Of a stretch of DNA of 64,000 nucleotides, positions 34,852 to 45,378 are shown piece by piece; within the stretch, counting starts at the first letter, position 1; each line of letters begins with the position of its first letter. The translations under genes were made by a program, and so were the position numbers. The notes under the pieces were generated by a model, which saw only the letters and a list, made by a program, of their open reading frames with translations, made no database searches and was not told the DNA's origin. The stretch is from positions 133,275 to 197,274 of the forward strand of contig NZ_JAPYPC010000001.1 of NCBI RefSeq assembly GCF_029937855.1, given 5' to 3'. This stretch comes from Christiangramia sp. Its GTDB lineage: Bacteria; Bacteroidota; Bacteroidia; Flavobacteriales; Flavobacteriaceae.

Positions 34852-35352
34852 TTAAATAAGCAATTCATAACAGTAAAAAGGATGTTCACTTTGTTTTGGA
34901 AAGTAAATATTACCAAGGCGTTTGTAGCCCCTGGCTTCGTAAAACCTCTGATTACGCTTATTTTGACTGAAAGTATCCAGTCTTACAGATTCAAATTGAT
35001 TCTTTTTAGCATAGTTTTCAGCAAAATCCATAAGTTTTTGGGCATATCCCTGTCCCCAGAAATCGGGATGTGTTGCCAATCTGTGTATATAGATGTTATT
35101 AGATGTTCTGCTTAACCAGGTGATAGGAATATATTCCTCATCCATTGTTTCGGTAATAACAATTATTCCAATGATCTTATTCTGTTCCTGGAAAACATAT
35201 AACTCTTCTTTTAAAATATCAGCTTTTAATTTTTTAAGGGAAGGATAATGTTCATTCCATTGAAGGATTCCTTTTTTGATCATTGCCCTGGCGCAGGCTT
35301 CGGTGAGGTTTTTTATTTCCTGAAGTTCGGTGATTTTGGCTTTTCTAATCAT
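34852..35352 (-). CDS. GNAT-family N-acetyltransferase
   Basis: A 166-residue GNAT protein. The acetyl-CoA pyrophosphate loop is in IHRLATHPDFWGQGYAQKLM (R/Q-x-x-G-x-A pattern), followed by RLDTFSQNKRNQRFYEARGY, the typical motif B with the Tyr acid. Substrate unknown. It lies between a MATE transporter and tRNA-Ala, reading leftward. Confidence 0.88.
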   Translation of the reverse strand: MIRKAKITELQEIKNLTEACARAMIKKGILQWNEHYPSLKKLKADILKEELYVFQEQNKIIGIIVITETMDEEYIPITWLSRTSNNIYIHRLATHPDFWGQGYAQKLMDFAENYAKKNQFESVRLDTFSQNKRNQRFYEARGYKRLGNIYFPKQSEHPFYCYELLI

Positions 35353-35397
35353 TATTAAGAGAAAAAAATAAACATTTCTATATTTCCGAAAAATTAT

Positions 35398-35406
35398 TAC
35401 ATTTGC
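35398..35406 (+). promoter_or_regulatory. -7 element of tRNA-Ala
   Basis: TACATTTGC is a full match to TAnnTTTGC and ends 8 nt before the mature tRNA 5' end, consistent with a short precursor leader. Confidence 0.6.
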
Positions 35407-35413
35407 CCCAGTC

Positions 35414-35487
35414 GGGGGATTAGCTCAGCTGGCTAGAGCGTTTGGCTGGCAGCCAAAAGGTCATCGGTTCGACTCCGATATTCTCCA
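35414..35487 (+). tRNA. tRNA-Ala (anticodon GGC)
   Basis: A 74-base cloverleaf: acceptor arms GGGGGAT and ATTCTCC, D-stem GCTC/GAGC, anticodon stem TTTGG/CCAAA with loop CTGGCAG (anticodon GGC), T-stem ATCGG/CCGAT with loop TTCGACT, discriminator A. The third acceptor pair is G3-U70, the alanine identity element. CCA is not encoded. A terminator follows directly, so it is a single-tRNA transcript. Confidence 0.96.
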
Positions 35488-35492
35488 CAAAT

Positions 35493-35521
35493 AAAAACCA
35501 CTGTTTTTGCAGTGGTTTTTT
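35493..35521 (+). terminator. Terminator after tRNA-Ala
   Basis: Stem AAAACCACTG/CAGTGGTTTT with a six-base loop and a T-run. The A-rich left flank means it may also serve the leftward hydrolase gene that ends at 35526. Confidence 0.85.
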
Positions 35522-35525
35522 AGTT

Positions 35526-36422
35526 TTAATCCTCATTAGAATCTCCGTATTCGTCCCATAGGGTTTTAGAATCGGTTTTAAGAAAATCGATGCTTTTACT
35601 GATCACGTGGTTAAATTCTTTGGTAAGTTCTTCTTTATCCCATGGGTGTTGGATTCCGAAGACATGATCTGCATTCTCCACCAATAAGAGTTTGGGCGCA
35701 GGGCTCCATTCAAAAAGATTTCCTGCTTCTCCAATAGAAACACTGGTATCGCTGCTGCCATGAGCTATTAAATGGGGGATTTCAAGATTTTTAGCCGCCT
35801 TTTTAATATTTAGGCGTTCTTTATTTTCTTTGAAATTCCTATAGAACTGGTAGTGATGAGGTAATTCCTGGCCGGTTCTGCTGTTTTTAATATAACGTAC
35901 TCCTTTCTTTTCCCACTTTTCAAGTTCTTTTGCTTCCGGAAAACGAGAACCGAAATCGGCAACTGAAGCAAGTGTAATTAGTTTTGTAATTCTTTTATCT
36001 TCTGCAGCCTTTAAAAGCACAATTCCACCACCTCTGGAATGACCTATTAAATTAATATTATCTGGCTTTATTTGTTGAGCAAACTTGAAATTGGGTAAAA
36101 GAATCCAGTCTATTACAGATTGAAGATCATCTAATTCAATCACATAATTGTTATCACCAAAGGCTTCTATATTTAAAAAGTCAGTAGGATTATCTGGATT
36201 GGTACCATTATGGCTAAAGTTAAATTTAACGAAGAAAAAACCCTCTTTGGCAATTCTCTCGCCCATTTTATCCCATGCGCCCCAGTCTTTAAAACCTTTA
36301 TAGCCATGGGCAAAGATTACTATAGGTTTTGGTTTACCATCATCTTTAAAAATGATATCGGCTGCAATTGGTTTATTATGTTTGCCATCTATAACGATGT
36401 TCTTTTCTTTAGAAACTTCCAT
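35526..36422 (-). CDS. Alpha/beta hydrolase (dienelactone hydrolase/prolyl-peptidase-like)
   Basis: A 298-residue cytoplasmic alpha/beta hydrolase. The nucleophile elbow is GHSRGGGIVLL (Ser in G-x-S-x-G); oxyanion-hole segment FAHGYKGFKDWG; the acid in HGSSDTSVS and the His in VENADHVFGIQHPW. Substrate unknown, probably an ester or acyl conjugate. Its start overlaps the addB-like gene end by 14 nt, so the two are co-transcribed. Confidence 0.88.
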   Translation of the reverse strand: MEVSKEKNIVIDGKHNKPIAADIIFKDDGKPKPIVIFAHGYKGFKDWGAWDKMGERIAKEGFFFVKFNFSHNGTNPDNPTDFLNIEAFGDNNYVIELDDLQSVIDWILLPNFKFAQQIKPDNINLIGHSRGGGIVLLKAAEDKRITKLITLASVADFGSRFPEAKELEKWEKKGVRYIKNSRTGQELPHHYQFYRNFKENKERLNIKKAAKNLEIPHLIAHGSSDTSVSIGEAGNLFEWSPAPKLLLVENADHVFGIQHPWDKEELTKEFNHVISKSIDFLKTDSKTLWDEYGDSNED

Positions 36423-39162
36423 ATTTCTTTTTAATTTCCTTTTCTATGAATGGAATCTTCGGGTCGCAGATCTCCATAATTAAACGTTTTAATTCTTTTT
36501 GGAACATTTCTAAAGTTTCCTGGGTGATTAAAGAATCTTTTTTTCTTGTTCCTGCTTCTTTTTTCTCAAATTTTAAAAATCCGGACTTTAAATTTTTAAA
36601 TGAGATTATTCCAGCTTCCGCGGGGAATTTAAGGTCTTTCTCCAGCGCAATCAAGGAGGCATAAGTTAAAACCTGAAAACTTTTGGAGTAATTGTCATAA
36701 TCTTTTGTTATTTCCTCCCAATCGGTTACGTTTAAATGCCTGGATTCCACTTTTCCAGTTTTGTAATCTATAATTCTGGAAGTGCCATTTGAATTTTCCA
36801 GTCGGTCTACTTTTCCGCGAAGATATACCGAAAAAGGTAAATCATCTATAGGAAGCTTTATTTTAAGATCTTTCTCTATCTGAATTATTTCAATTTCTTC
36901 ACCAGACTCGATTCGTTTTAATTCAAATCTCAGAAAATTATGTAAATAGCGTTTGGCCACTTCAAAAATCAGCAGGTTTTTACCTTTATCCAGGGGAACT
37001 TTACTATAGGTATCGGCAAATTCCTTTATAATTTCCCGGTTAGCTTGCTTAATAAAATCCTTCGTAATTTCCTCTGTTAGCAGTTTGCCTTCAAAAGGCT
37101 TATAAAGGTTTTCCAAAGCATTGTGTACCACGGTTCCCAAAGTATTAAATGCCACAGTCTCTTCAACTTCCTCCTGATCTCGAACACCAAGTACATATTG
37201 CTGATAAAAATCCAGGGGATTTCTTATATAAGTAGTTAGTGCCGATGGCGAAAATCCGGAATAGGCCAAAGCCTTTATTTTCTCCATCATGTCCGGAGTT
37301 TTGTCAACTTTTTTCAGGTCTTTACCAGTGGTTGGAACTTCCGGACTTATAAGCAGTTTTTTCAGCTGATGCGATGGCTGTTTTTCAATTTCCAGTTGGG
37401 TAATAAACCTGCTTTTCTCTCCAGAATTTAATCCGTCGGTTTCCGTATTATAAAATAAATAGACATTTTTTGCCCTCTGCAACAACCTATAAAAATGGTA
37501 AGTATAAACCGCATCTTTTTCTCTATAGGTGGGCAAATTATACTCCTGTTTTAAATCGTAAGGGATAAAAGAATTATCAGATTTCCCGGCCGGGAGTACG
37601 CCTTCATTAAGCGACGTGATGATCACCGTTTCAAAATCCAGGGCTCGTGATTCCAGCATTCCCATTAGTTGAAGTCCCTGGAATGGCCTGCCCTGAAAGT
37701 CCAATGTCTCGGTGCCTACCAATTCTCGATAAAAGCCATAAAGAGATTTAATGGTTTTTAAGTGTGGATATTTTTCATTTAGGTTGTTTAGTTTATTGAA
37801 AAGGACATGAAAATGATAGAGGAATTCTAGGGAAATCTTATCTTTTTCCTGCTTCAGCTGAATTTTTATTTGCTGAATTATTTTTTGAATATCAGATAGG
37901 AATGAGGATACTGAATCATTTTTATGGCTGAAACAGGCAGTAATAAGTTCTTTCAATTCTTTTGAAAAATTAGAAACGATCTGGGCTGGTTCTAAATACA
38001 CCAGATTTTCTGAATTTATTTTTATAATTAGTTTTTCCGCATCTCCCTTCAGCAAAGTATTTAAAGAAGGGTGATTTATAATTGAAATTACTTCTTTGTA
38101 ATAAAAAGAGTTGTTCTTATTGATATGTAGTTGAAAAAGGTTTTCAAACAGGGAATTTATAGGGGCATTTTTTATTGGAAATCCCATCGTAATATTTAAC
38201 TCCTGTATTTCTTCAGGTAAAGAATTTAGAACAGGTAAAAGCAATTCCTCTTCCCCCAGTACAATTGCCGTATTTTTCAATTGATCTGGCTCAAGATTAG
38301 TTAGAATTTCCCCCAGATATTTCGCCTGACCTATATTCTTCGGAACGCCAATAAGTTCAATTTGCTTTTCTTTTTCGTAATTCGCTGAGAATCTATTTGG
38401 AGTGTTTTCTTCATAATACTTCCAATTTTTTAAATAATCCCTTATAAATATGGAAGCACCATGATCACTGTCATTATAAAAAGTTTTATCTAAATCCCAA
38501 TGAATTTCAGCTATGCCAACTTCTAATAAGAACTGGATAATGTATTGTTCCGAGGCATTTAAAGCATTAAATCCTATAAATACATGCTTTTTGCGAGATG
38601 CAGCATAAGACTTTATATTAGCGGCTGCTTTTCTATAAATAAGTCCCTGATAGCCTTCATTCCTGGATAGTAGTCGCTTTGAGAGTGCATCATAATAAAA
38701 AGGTAAATTCTTCCAGAAGGCCAGGTATCTTTTGATGAGGGCTGTTTTTTCATCTTTTAAATACCAGTGATTGATATCCTGGATTTCGGAGAGATAATTA
38801 AAAAAAGGTTTATAGTCTATTAAATAGCGGTCAATTTCGTTGAAATCGTGAATAAGGCTTTGCGCCCAGGTGATAAAGGTTTCGAAATCTTCCCTGTTTT
38901 CAGTATCGGTGAACTCCTTATAGACTTCATAAAATTCAAATAAGGTGATAGTGTTATCTATAGGTTCGAGGCCGGAAACAACCTCTGTAAATTCTTCAAT
39001 GCTATAAATAGTGGGGGAAAAGATATTTTCATCTGAGAGAATGGAAAGTTCTTTTATAAGATAGGAACCTGCCCGTTTACTGGGAAGAATAAAGATTATT
39101 TCAGATAAAGGGGTAGGAGAATTTTTAAGATCCTGTAAAACTTCGCGTATAAATGATTCCAT
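36409..39162 (-). CDS. addB: AddB-like PD-(D/E)XK nuclease/inactivated helicase
   Basis: A 917-residue homologue of the AddB/RexB subunit of double-strand-break resection enzymes. The N-terminal helicase-like region starts IIFILPSKRAGSYLIKEL, where the Walker A is degenerate. The C-terminal nuclease domain begins GFSPSALTTYIRNPLDFYQQ and carries LGTVVHNALENLY, YLRGKVDRLE and the catalytic RIIDYKTGK. Only one Cys is seen near the C terminus, so the four-Cys iron-sulfur staple of classical AddB is lacking. Its likely partner is the UvrD-like gene at 42094-45201, with ompA and kbl in between. Confidence 0.82.
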   Translation of the reverse strand: MESFIREVLQDLKNSPTPLSEIIFILPSKRAGSYLIKELSILSDENIFSPTIYSIEEFTEVVSGLEPIDNTITLFEFYEVYKEFTDTENREDFETFITWAQSLIHDFNEIDRYLIDYKPFFNYLSEIQDINHWYLKDEKTALIKRYLAFWKNLPFYYDALSKRLLSRNEGYQGLIYRKAAANIKSYAASRKKHVFIGFNALNASEQYIIQFLLEVGIAEIHWDLDKTFYNDSDHGASIFIRDYLKNWKYYEENTPNRFSANYEKEKQIELIGVPKNIGQAKYLGEILTNLEPDQLKNTAIVLGEEELLLPVLNSLPEEIQELNITMGFPIKNAPINSLFENLFQLHINKNNSFYYKEVISIINHPSLNTLLKGDAEKLIIKINSENLVYLEPAQIVSNFSKELKELITACFSHKNDSVSSFLSDIQKIIQQIKIQLKQEKDKISLEFLYHFHVLFNKLNNLNEKYPHLKTIKSLYGFYRELVGTETLDFQGRPFQGLQLMGMLESRALDFETVIITSLNEGVLPAGKSDNSFIPYDLKQEYNLPTYREKDAVYTYHFYRLLQRAKNVYLFYNTETDGLNSGEKSRFITQLEIEKQPSHQLKKLLISPEVPTTGKDLKKVDKTPDMMEKIKALAYSGFSPSALTTYIRNPLDFYQQYVLGVRDQEEVEETVAFNTLGTVVHNALENLYKPFEGKLLTEEITKDFIKQANREIIKEFADTYSKVPLDKGKNLLIFEVAKRYLHNFLRFELKRIESGEEIEIIQIEKDLKIKLPIDDLPFSVYLRGKVDRLENSNGTSRIIDYKTGKVESRHLNVTDWEEITKDYDNYSKSFQVLTYASLIALEKDLKFPAEAGIISFKNLKSGFLKFEKKEAGTRKKDSLITQETLEMFQKELKRLIMEICDPKIPFIEKEIKKKYGSF

Positions 39163-39173
39163 ACGCCTAAAAT

Positions 39174-39203
39174 AAAAAAACGCCCCGCAATGCGGAGCGT
39201 TTT
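39174..39203 (-). terminator. Terminator after ompA
   Basis: Read leftward: stem AACGCTCCGCA/TGCGGGGCGTT, then seven T. It should separate ompA from addB. Confidence 0.85.
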
Positions 39204-39224
39204 GTTTATGATTATTAAGGAAGA

Positions 39225-40649
39225 TTAGTTCATTTCCTCGTCACCAGAATTGTTTTTCATCTCTCTGTCTTTATCTAGAGAAATCTCAACACGTCTGTTT
39301 TCCTGTCTTCCTTTTGCAGTACTATTAGTAGCTATTGGTTGAGTTTCACCATATCCTTCAGAAGTTAATCTGTTTGATGGGATACCGTTTTGTTCTAACC
39401 ATTTTTCTACAGAAGCTGCACGCTCTTTAGAAAGCTTCATATTGTATGAATCACTACCACTACTATCTGTATGTCCTTCGATATGGAAGATAGTCTGTGG
39501 GTATTCATGCATGATATCGTGAATTGACTGTAGTGCATCTTCAGAATCTGGTCTTATTGTCGCTTTATTCAGGTCAAAAAGAACAGTTTTAGAATATTCA
39601 TTTAATTCAGAAATCACTTCTGCAGTTGGTTCTGGACATCCGTTAGATGCAGCAGGACCAGCTTGTTCTGGGCACTCATCATCTTTATCAAGGATTCCGT
39701 CACCATCAGTATCAGGCCATGGGCATCCGTCATTTTCAGCAGGACCAGCTTCGTCTGGACAATTATCTTCATCATCTCTTACTCCATCGCCATCAGCATC
39801 TGGACAACCATTCATTTCAGCAAGACCAGCAACTTCTGGACACTCATCATCAGGATCGGCTACACCATCACCGTCAGAATCTGGACATCCGTCAAATTCA
39901 GCAAGACCGGCTTCGTTAGGACATGCATCCTGGCGATCTTCAATTCCGTCACCATCAGTATCAGGGCAACCGTTGAATTCTTCAAGACCTGGTTCTTCTG
40001 GACACTCATCATCTTTATCATATATTCCATCCCCGTCTGAATCTGTTCCTCCGAACATGAATTTAATACCGGCAGCATGTTGGAAATGCTGAGCACCATC
40101 AGTATCAAATGTATGCTTATATTTAGATTCCAGTGTTAATGCGATATTATCTGAAAACCAGAAATTTAATCCTGCTTTACCATTTAAGGTAGGATTACTG
40201 AAATTTTCAAGATCAGCTCCATCCTGATCTCCTATCCATGTGTAACCACCACCAATACCAAGAACGGGATCAATCCATCCGTCATTTAGCAATGCTCTAA
40301 GGCTATAATCTGCACTAAGATCAACTGCATAGTAAGCTAAATCTCCAACAGATCTATCACCATACTTATCAATCTGGTTAATCGTACCGCTTATTTCACC
40401 AACAAATCCAGCTCCAATATATCTGGAAACAGAAAGTTTTGATACAGCTGGCAAAATGTTCCAGTGCTCACCAGTGTTAAAATATTCGTCAAACATACCA
40501 CCTAAAGGAGCATCCTCCCCAGTTGGATAGAAATCAACAGCATTGGCACCAATACCAATTGCCCATGGGTTGTCAGCATCCTGTGCCTTAACCGAAGTAA
40601 AGCCCAATATCAGTAAAGAGGCCAGTACAATTTTGCTAAGATGTTTCAT
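39225..40649 (-). CDS. ompA: OmpA-family outer membrane protein with TSP3 repeats
   Basis: A 474-residue abundant-type outer-membrane protein. Signal peptide (to about KAQD), an eight-strand-like beta-barrel (about 24-205), then five calcium-binding thrombospondin-type-3 repeats of about 27 residues ([19 protein letters not shown] and kin, about 206-340), then an OmpA peptidoglycan-binding domain with [30 protein letters not shown] and [10 protein letters not shown]. The repeats also make an 81-bp imperfect DNA tandem. A consensus promoter and terminator make it an independent, probably strongly expressed unit. Confidence 0.93.
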   Translation of the reverse strand: MKHLSKIVLASLLILGFTSVKAQDADNPWAIGIGANAVDFYPTGEDAPLGGMFDEYFNTGEHWNILPAVSKLSVSRYIGAGFVGEISGTINQIDKYGDRSVGDLAYYAVDLSADYSLRALLNDGWIDPVLGIGGGYTWIGDQDGADLENFSNPTLNGKAGLNFWFSDNIALTLESKYKHTFDTDGAQHFQHAAGIKFMFGGTDSDGDGIYDKDDECPEEPGLEEFNGCPDTDGDGIEDRQDACPNEAGLAEFDGCPDSDGDGVADPDDECPEVAGLAEMNGCPDADGDGVRDDEDNCPDEAGPAENDGCPWPDTDGDGILDKDDECPEQAGPAASNGCPEPTAEVISELNEYSKTVLFDLNKATIRPDSEDALQSIHDIMHEYPQTIFHIEGHTDSSGSDSYNMKLSKERAASVEKWLEQNGIPSNRLTSEGYGETQPIATNSTAKGRQENRRVEISLDKDREMKNNSGDEEMN

Positions 40650-40683
40650 ATTTAATAGTTTAGTTTTAAGTGTTAATCGTAAG

Positions 40684-40714
40684 CAAAAGTATATGCTTAA
40701 ACCATATTAACAAA
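40684..40714 (-). promoter_or_regulatory. Consensus promoter of ompA
   Basis: Leftward TTTG (40714-40711), exactly 19 bases, then TACTTTTG (40691-40684) and C. This is the best match in the window to the Bacteroidota vegetative promoter and fits high expression of an OmpA protein. Confidence 0.85.
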
Positions 40715-40833
40715 AGTAAAAATAATAAAGTTTTCTTAATTACAGCGCCTTTCCAAGCGATTTATAGTGTTTTCATTAACTGATAATCAGGTATTTTCAC
40801 TTCTAAGTTGCTAAAATTTGAGGCTAAGATTTA

Positions 40834-42027
40834 TTAAATCACTTTAAGTTCTTTACCAATTTTTACAAATGCTTTAATGGCCTTATCTAAATGTTCTTTC
40901 TCGTGGGCTGCAGAAAGTTGCACTCTAATTCTGGCTTTTCCCTTAGGAACTACCGGGTAAAAGAAGCCAATCACATAAATTCCCTCTTCAAGTAGCTTAT
41001 CAGCCATATCCTGAGATAATTTAGCATCATGTAACATAACGGGCACAATCGCAGCCTCGCCATCTATAATTTCAAATCCTGCTTCTTTTATGCCTTTTTT
41101 GAAGTATGCAGTATTCTCTTTTAATTTATTGCGGAGATTATCATCATTTTCTAACATTTCAAACACCTTAATAGATGCTCCTACGATAGCTGGTGCAAGG
41201 GAATTGGAAAATAAATAAGGTCTGGATCTTTGTCTTAAAATTTCAATGATCTCTTTTTTTGCCGTGGTGTATCCTCCCATGGCTCCTCCAAGGGCTTTTC
41301 CTAAGGTTCCAGTAATAATATCTACACGGTCTAAAACCCCTTTTTCTTCCAGTGTTCCAATTCCTTTTTCTCCAATAAATCCTGTCGCATGACATTCGTC
41401 TATCATCACAAGCGCATCGTATTTATCTGCCAGGTCGCAAATTTTATCCAGAGGAGCTACAAGTCCGTCCATAGAAAACACCCCATCTGTTACGATAATT
41501 TTAAATCTTGCTCCTTTTTCATTGGCGTCTTTAAGCTGCTTTTCCAGATCTTCCATATTCCCATTTTCGTATCGATATCTGGCAGCTTTACAAAGCCTCA
41601 CCCCATCTATGATAGAAGCATGATTAAGTGAATCTGAAATTATAGCGTCCTCTTTCGTTAAAAGCGGTTCAAAGATTCCTCCATTGGCATCGAAACAGGC
41701 TGCATAGAGAATAGTATCTTCAGTTCCGTAGAAATCAGCGATCTTTTGCTCCAGTTGTTTATGGATATCCTGGGTGCCACAGATAAAACGTACACTGGAC
41801 ATTCCAAATCCATGAGTGTCCATAGTATCTTTAGCTGCCTGGATTACTTCCGGGTGAGAAGAAAGCCCGAGGTAGTTGTTGGCGCAAAAGTTAATGACTT
41901 CCTGGCCGGTTGAAATCTTGATAACGGCATCCTGAGGTCCCGTAATGATCCTTTCTCGTTTGTAGAGCCCGTCATTTTTGATCTCTTCAATTTCTTTTTC
42001 TAAATGTTCCTTTATTTTTCCGTACAT
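40834..42027 (-). CDS. kbl: Glycine C-acetyltransferase (2-amino-3-ketobutyrate CoA ligase)
   Basis: PLP enzyme of the alpha-oxoamine synthase family that, with threonine dehydrogenase, converts threonine to glycine and acetyl-CoA. Landmarks: [18 protein letters not shown], the substrate-stacking His in [26 protein letters not shown], and the PLP lysine in [17 protein letters not shown]. Length 397 matches Kbl. No tdh gene is adjacent. It follows the addA-like gene by 66 nt on the same strand. Confidence 0.93.
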   Translation of the reverse strand: MYGKIKEHLEKEIEEIKNDGLYKRERIITGPQDAVIKISTGQEVINFCANNYLGLSSHPEVIQAAKDTMDTHGFGMSSVRFICGTQDIHKQLEQKIADFYGTEDTILYAACFDANGGIFEPLLTKEDAIISDSLNHASIIDGVRLCKAARYRYENGNMEDLEKQLKDANEKGARFKIIVTDGVFSMDGLVAPLDKICDLADKYDALVMIDECHATGFIGEKGIGTLEEKGVLDRVDIITGTLGKALGGAMGGYTTAKKEIIEILRQRSRPYLFSNSLAPAIVGASIKVFEMLENDDNLRNKLKENTAYFKKGIKEAGFEIIDGEAAIVPVMLHDAKLSQDMADKLLEEGIYVIGFFYPVVPKGKARIRVQLSAAHEKEHLDKAIKAFVKIGKELKVI

Positions 42028-42093
42028 ATTGGTTTATTTTCTGTTTTTATTAAGGACTGCTCTTTTATTTCAATTCACAAATTTAAATTTCTT

Positions 42094-45000
42094 TTACACA
42101 TTCTTGATAATAATGGGGGTATTGGTATAGATCAATAGACAATTATCCACTTTATATCCCATGGAGCTTAGTGCTGTGGCATAATTTGAAATTTGTCTTT
42201 CGTGATGATTCACAAATCCGCCAGTCTTGTAATCTATGATGGTAATACGTTTTCCTTCCATATTAATCCTATCCGGCCGCAGTCTTTGCCCTTCTATGGT
42301 GATGATCTCTTGTTCATTCATATTTTTTATCCCTTCGGAATAATATTTTTTCAATTCCGGGTGGGATATAATTGCTGAAATAAGTTCGAAAATTTCATTT
42401 TTTGATCCCGGGGTCATCATTCCTGAAGTTATTGCCCAGTCTATCGCTTTATCTACATCTGCTGAAGTATTTATTCTTGCAAGGATCTCATGCGCGAGTT
42501 CTCCTTTTTCAATAGCTTCCTGTTGCCGGGAATCCCATAAAGATCCAGCTCGTGTAACAATATTAACCGCTTTATTTTGTGTGGAAGATGAATAAAAATG
42601 CCCGCTGGAAATACTTAAATTTTCAATTTTCCCTGATTGGAAAATTCCCGTTTTACCAAATTCATATTTCAGGTTATCATCCCATTTTCCAGAGTACCGG
42701 AGATAATCGATAAGTAAATCTGAAATATTTGGAGTGTTCTTAGGTTTTTCGTGATAATTTGAAAGTATATACAATTGTTGAGAAGCTCTCGTACATGCTA
42801 CATACAATATATTTAAGGTGTCTAATTCATTTTTATATATCAAATCCTTATAGGTTTCTGCCGCATTCTCGTTCCAGTTCAACATTTTTTGAGAGGCATT
42901 TACATAGGCAACGGGAATGGTTTCATCATTAATTTCTAACCAGGAATTATCATTTTTGGTATCCTGAAGATCGGAATTGGCAAAAGGATAGATAACTACT
43001 GGAAATTCCAGGCCTTTCGACTTATGAATCGTCATAATTTGCACCGCGTTGTCGGTTTCGGGAACTACAATGCTGAGCTTATCTTTTTTCTGTTCCCATT
43101 TATCGAGAAAATCATTCAGACTGTTAGAAGTTTTTTGCGCAGTTTCAAATACAAAGTCAAGGAAAAACTGAATGTAAGCGTCTGATCTTTCAACTAAATT
43201 GAAACTTCGAATGATATATTCTGCCGCTTCATATAAAGAAAGCCTTTTCAACTCATTCATATTAAACTGAATGTCATAGTCTATCAACCAGTCAAAAAAT
43301 GCTGAACCATGCTTTGCTAAATTCTGAATTAGTACATTATACGCTTCCTCCTTTAATTGAAATTCTTCCGCCAGGTAATCAAAGAGCTGAAGCTTTAAGA
43401 CATCGTCTTCAGTATTCATAGAAAATTTTAGCAGGTCTACTATAAACTGCACCTTTGGTGATTGCGAGAGCAATAATGTTTCAGAAGATATTACCGACAC
43501 ACCTTTTTCACTTAAAAACTCTGCAATGGCTACTCCCTCGCTCCTTTTCCTGGTAAGAATGCAAATCTCCCTCCTGTTTAAGCCCTGGGAATCCAGTCCC
43601 TGTATAATCTCCAGGATCTTTTCCGGGTAGATCTCAAACTCTTCCTCGCGATTGGCTGCTTCTACGAAATTGATATTCACGGAGCCGAAATCACCTTTTT
43701 TCGGAGTTTGTAGGGAAGCTTTAAAAAGCTCAGAATATTCAGGATAGCTTAATACAGACGCTGCAAACTGAAAAAAACTATTGTTAAAATTCACAATTTC
43801 AGAACCACTTCTAAAATTGTTTGGAAGGTTTACCACGTTTTGTTGTATTTGAAAAGGCAGGCTTTTTCGCGAACTCAGGTCGATTAACTGTTCAGCACGA
43901 CCGCCGCGCCATCGATAGATACTTTGTTTCGCATCACCCACAATGGTAAGGCTGGTGTTATTTTCACTACCCGAAAGATTGTGGTTAATAAGAGGGATAA
44001 GGTTTTCCCATTGCATGGTGGAAGTATCCTGGAATTCATCTATAAAGAAATGCTGATACCGCTCTCCAAGCCTTTCATAAATAAAAGGCACCGGTTGATC
44101 CTTCACCTGTTCACTAATTTTAGGATTGAACTCTGAAATAAGTACCAGGTTTCTCTCATTTTTAATCGATTCTACTTCCTGATTAATTTCATTTAATAAG
44201 GAAAGCTGAACAAGATTTTTCCTGATCTCGTTTAAAAATTCAAGTTGAAAGTAGGCTTGTTTGGAAGCATTGAAAATATCAACTACTTGAGCCTGTATGT
44301 TATCCAGGGCTATTTTTGCATCCGCAGCTGCTTTCTTTGGATAAAGTGGTTGTTCAGCAATTTTCTCGGCCCATTTAGCATTAAAATTCAATGAATTATT
44401 TCCGGCTTGTAGTTTTCTGAAATGTTTTGGAACATACTGACCGCTAAAATCACTTTCCTGAACTCCATTATTTTGAATAAGCTCAAAAAAGGAATCGGCA
44501 GAAAGTTTTAGAGTTTCTTTCGCGATTTTGATATCCTTCCTTAGTTTATTACCAAATTTTTCAAAATCTTCCAGACGTTTATCTTTCAAAACCTGAAGCG
44601 GTTTCTGGTGATTTTCGTTAATCAGAAGTTTTGAGATATTAAAAAGGTCCCTGCTTATGTCCCAACTCTTATCATCGTCGGTTTTAGACAAGGTATAATC
44701 TACTAGAACCTTTGTTAGTTTTTCATCGGTTCCGGCCCGATTAATAAGACTGTCTACTGCTTCCTTGAGGACATCGTCTGCACTAAGCTCCACTTCAAAG
44801 TTCATGGGAATCCCGAGATCCCTGGCGAAGGTCCTTAATACGCGATGTGTAAAACCATCTATGGTGGAAATTTCAAAGGCTGCATAATTATGAATAATAC
44901 TTTTTAAAATTTCGGCAGATTTAGTTCGGATGGCTTCCGCAGAAAGCTGGGTTTCTTCAACCACTATTTTAAAAAGTGGATTATTTTCAGAAGTTACTTC

Positions 45001-45201
45001 ACCTTTGGAAAACTCAGCAAGGCTTTCTATGATCCTGGTTTTCATCTCTCCTACAGCCTTGTTAGTAAATGTTATAGCCAGAATATTTTTATATCGATCC
45101 TTTTTAGGAGATGTAAAAAGGATAACCAAATATTCTTTTACGAGGGTAAAAGTTTTACCGGAACCTGCCGATGCATTATAAATATTAAAGGAATTCTTCA
45201 A
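42094..45201 (-). CDS. addA: AddA-like UvrD-family helicase/nuclease
   Basis: A 1035-residue superfamily-1 helicase with a C-terminal nuclease domain, the counterpart of AddA/RecB. Walker A is YNASAGSGKTFTLVKEYL; motif Ia region ITFTNKAVGEMKTRI; Walker B FFIDEFQDTSTMQWENL; motif III VGDAKQSIYRWRGG; motif V/VI regions MTIHKSKGLEFPVVIYPF and LYVACTRASQQLYIL. The C-terminal nuclease shows KGELAHEILARI and RITIIDYKTGG. It is divergent from sodA and upstream of kbl. It probably forms an AddAB-type complex with the addB-like product. Confidence 0.87.
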   Translation of the reverse strand: MKNSFNIYNASAGSGKTFTLVKEYLVILFTSPKKDRYKNILAITFTNKAVGEMKTRIIESLAEFSKGEVTSENNPLFKIVVEETQLSAEAIRTKSAEILKSIIHNYAAFEISTIDGFTHRVLRTFARDLGIPMNFEVELSADDVLKEAVDSLINRAGTDEKLTKVLVDYTLSKTDDDKSWDISRDLFNISKLLINENHQKPLQVLKDKRLEDFEKFGNKLRKDIKIAKETLKLSADSFFELIQNNGVQESDFSGQYVPKHFRKLQAGNNSLNFNAKWAEKIAEQPLYPKKAAADAKIALDNIQAQVVDIFNASKQAYFQLEFLNEIRKNLVQLSLLNEINQEVESIKNERNLVLISEFNPKISEQVKDQPVPFIYERLGERYQHFFIDEFQDTSTMQWENLIPLINHNLSGSENNTSLTIVGDAKQSIYRWRGGRAEQLIDLSSRKSLPFQIQQNVVNLPNNFRSGSEIVNFNNSFFQFAASVLSYPEYSELFKASLQTPKKGDFGSVNINFVEAANREEEFEIYPEKILEIIQGLDSQGLNRREICILTRKRSEGVAIAEFLSEKGVSVISSETLLLSQSPKVQFIVDLLKFSMNTEDDVLKLQLFDYLAEEFQLKEEAYNVLIQNLAKHGSAFFDWLIDYDIQFNMNELKRLSLYEAAEYIIRSFNLVERSDAYIQFFLDFVFETAQKTSNSLNDFLDKWEQKKDKLSIVVPETDNAVQIMTIHKSKGLEFPVVIYPFANSDLQDTKNDNSWLEINDETIPVAYVNASQKMLNWNENAAETYKDLIYKNELDTLNILYVACTRASQQLYILSNYHEKPKNTPNISDLLIDYLRYSGKWDDNLKYEFGKTGIFQSGKIENLSISSGHFYSSSTQNKAVNIVTRAGSLWDSRQQEAIEKGELAHEILARINTSADVDKAIDWAITSGMMTPGSKNEIFELISAIISHPELKKYYSEGIKNMNEQEIITIEGQRLRPDRINMEGKRITIIDYKTGGFVNHHERQISNYATALSSMGYKVDNCLLIYTNTPIIIKNV

Positions 45202-45330
45202 AAAAGTGATATGTTAGGAGGATTGATAAAACAGTAAATGCATAAATTTAAAATAAAAATGACTTTTAAAACCCAGATGCTTTTAAGTATTTTATAACAT
45301 TAAATAATTTCCTTTAAATAGCTGAATGGC

Positions 45331-45338
45331 TAAATTTG
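45331..45338 (+). promoter_or_regulatory. -7 element of sodA
   Basis: TAAATTTG matches TAnnTTTG and lies about 40 nt before the sodA ATG. No TTTG is found at the ideal upstream distance, so activation may need another factor. Confidence 0.5.
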
Positions 45339-45378
45339 AAGGAGTTTAAGTACTAATCACTAAAAAAATCAGATAATT

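Noticed and set aside
39647-40108. Open frames opposite the TSP3 repeats of ompA
   Set aside because: They arise from the repetitive Asp/Gly-rich coding sequence; the proteins are His/Gln/Ile-rich shadows without family features.
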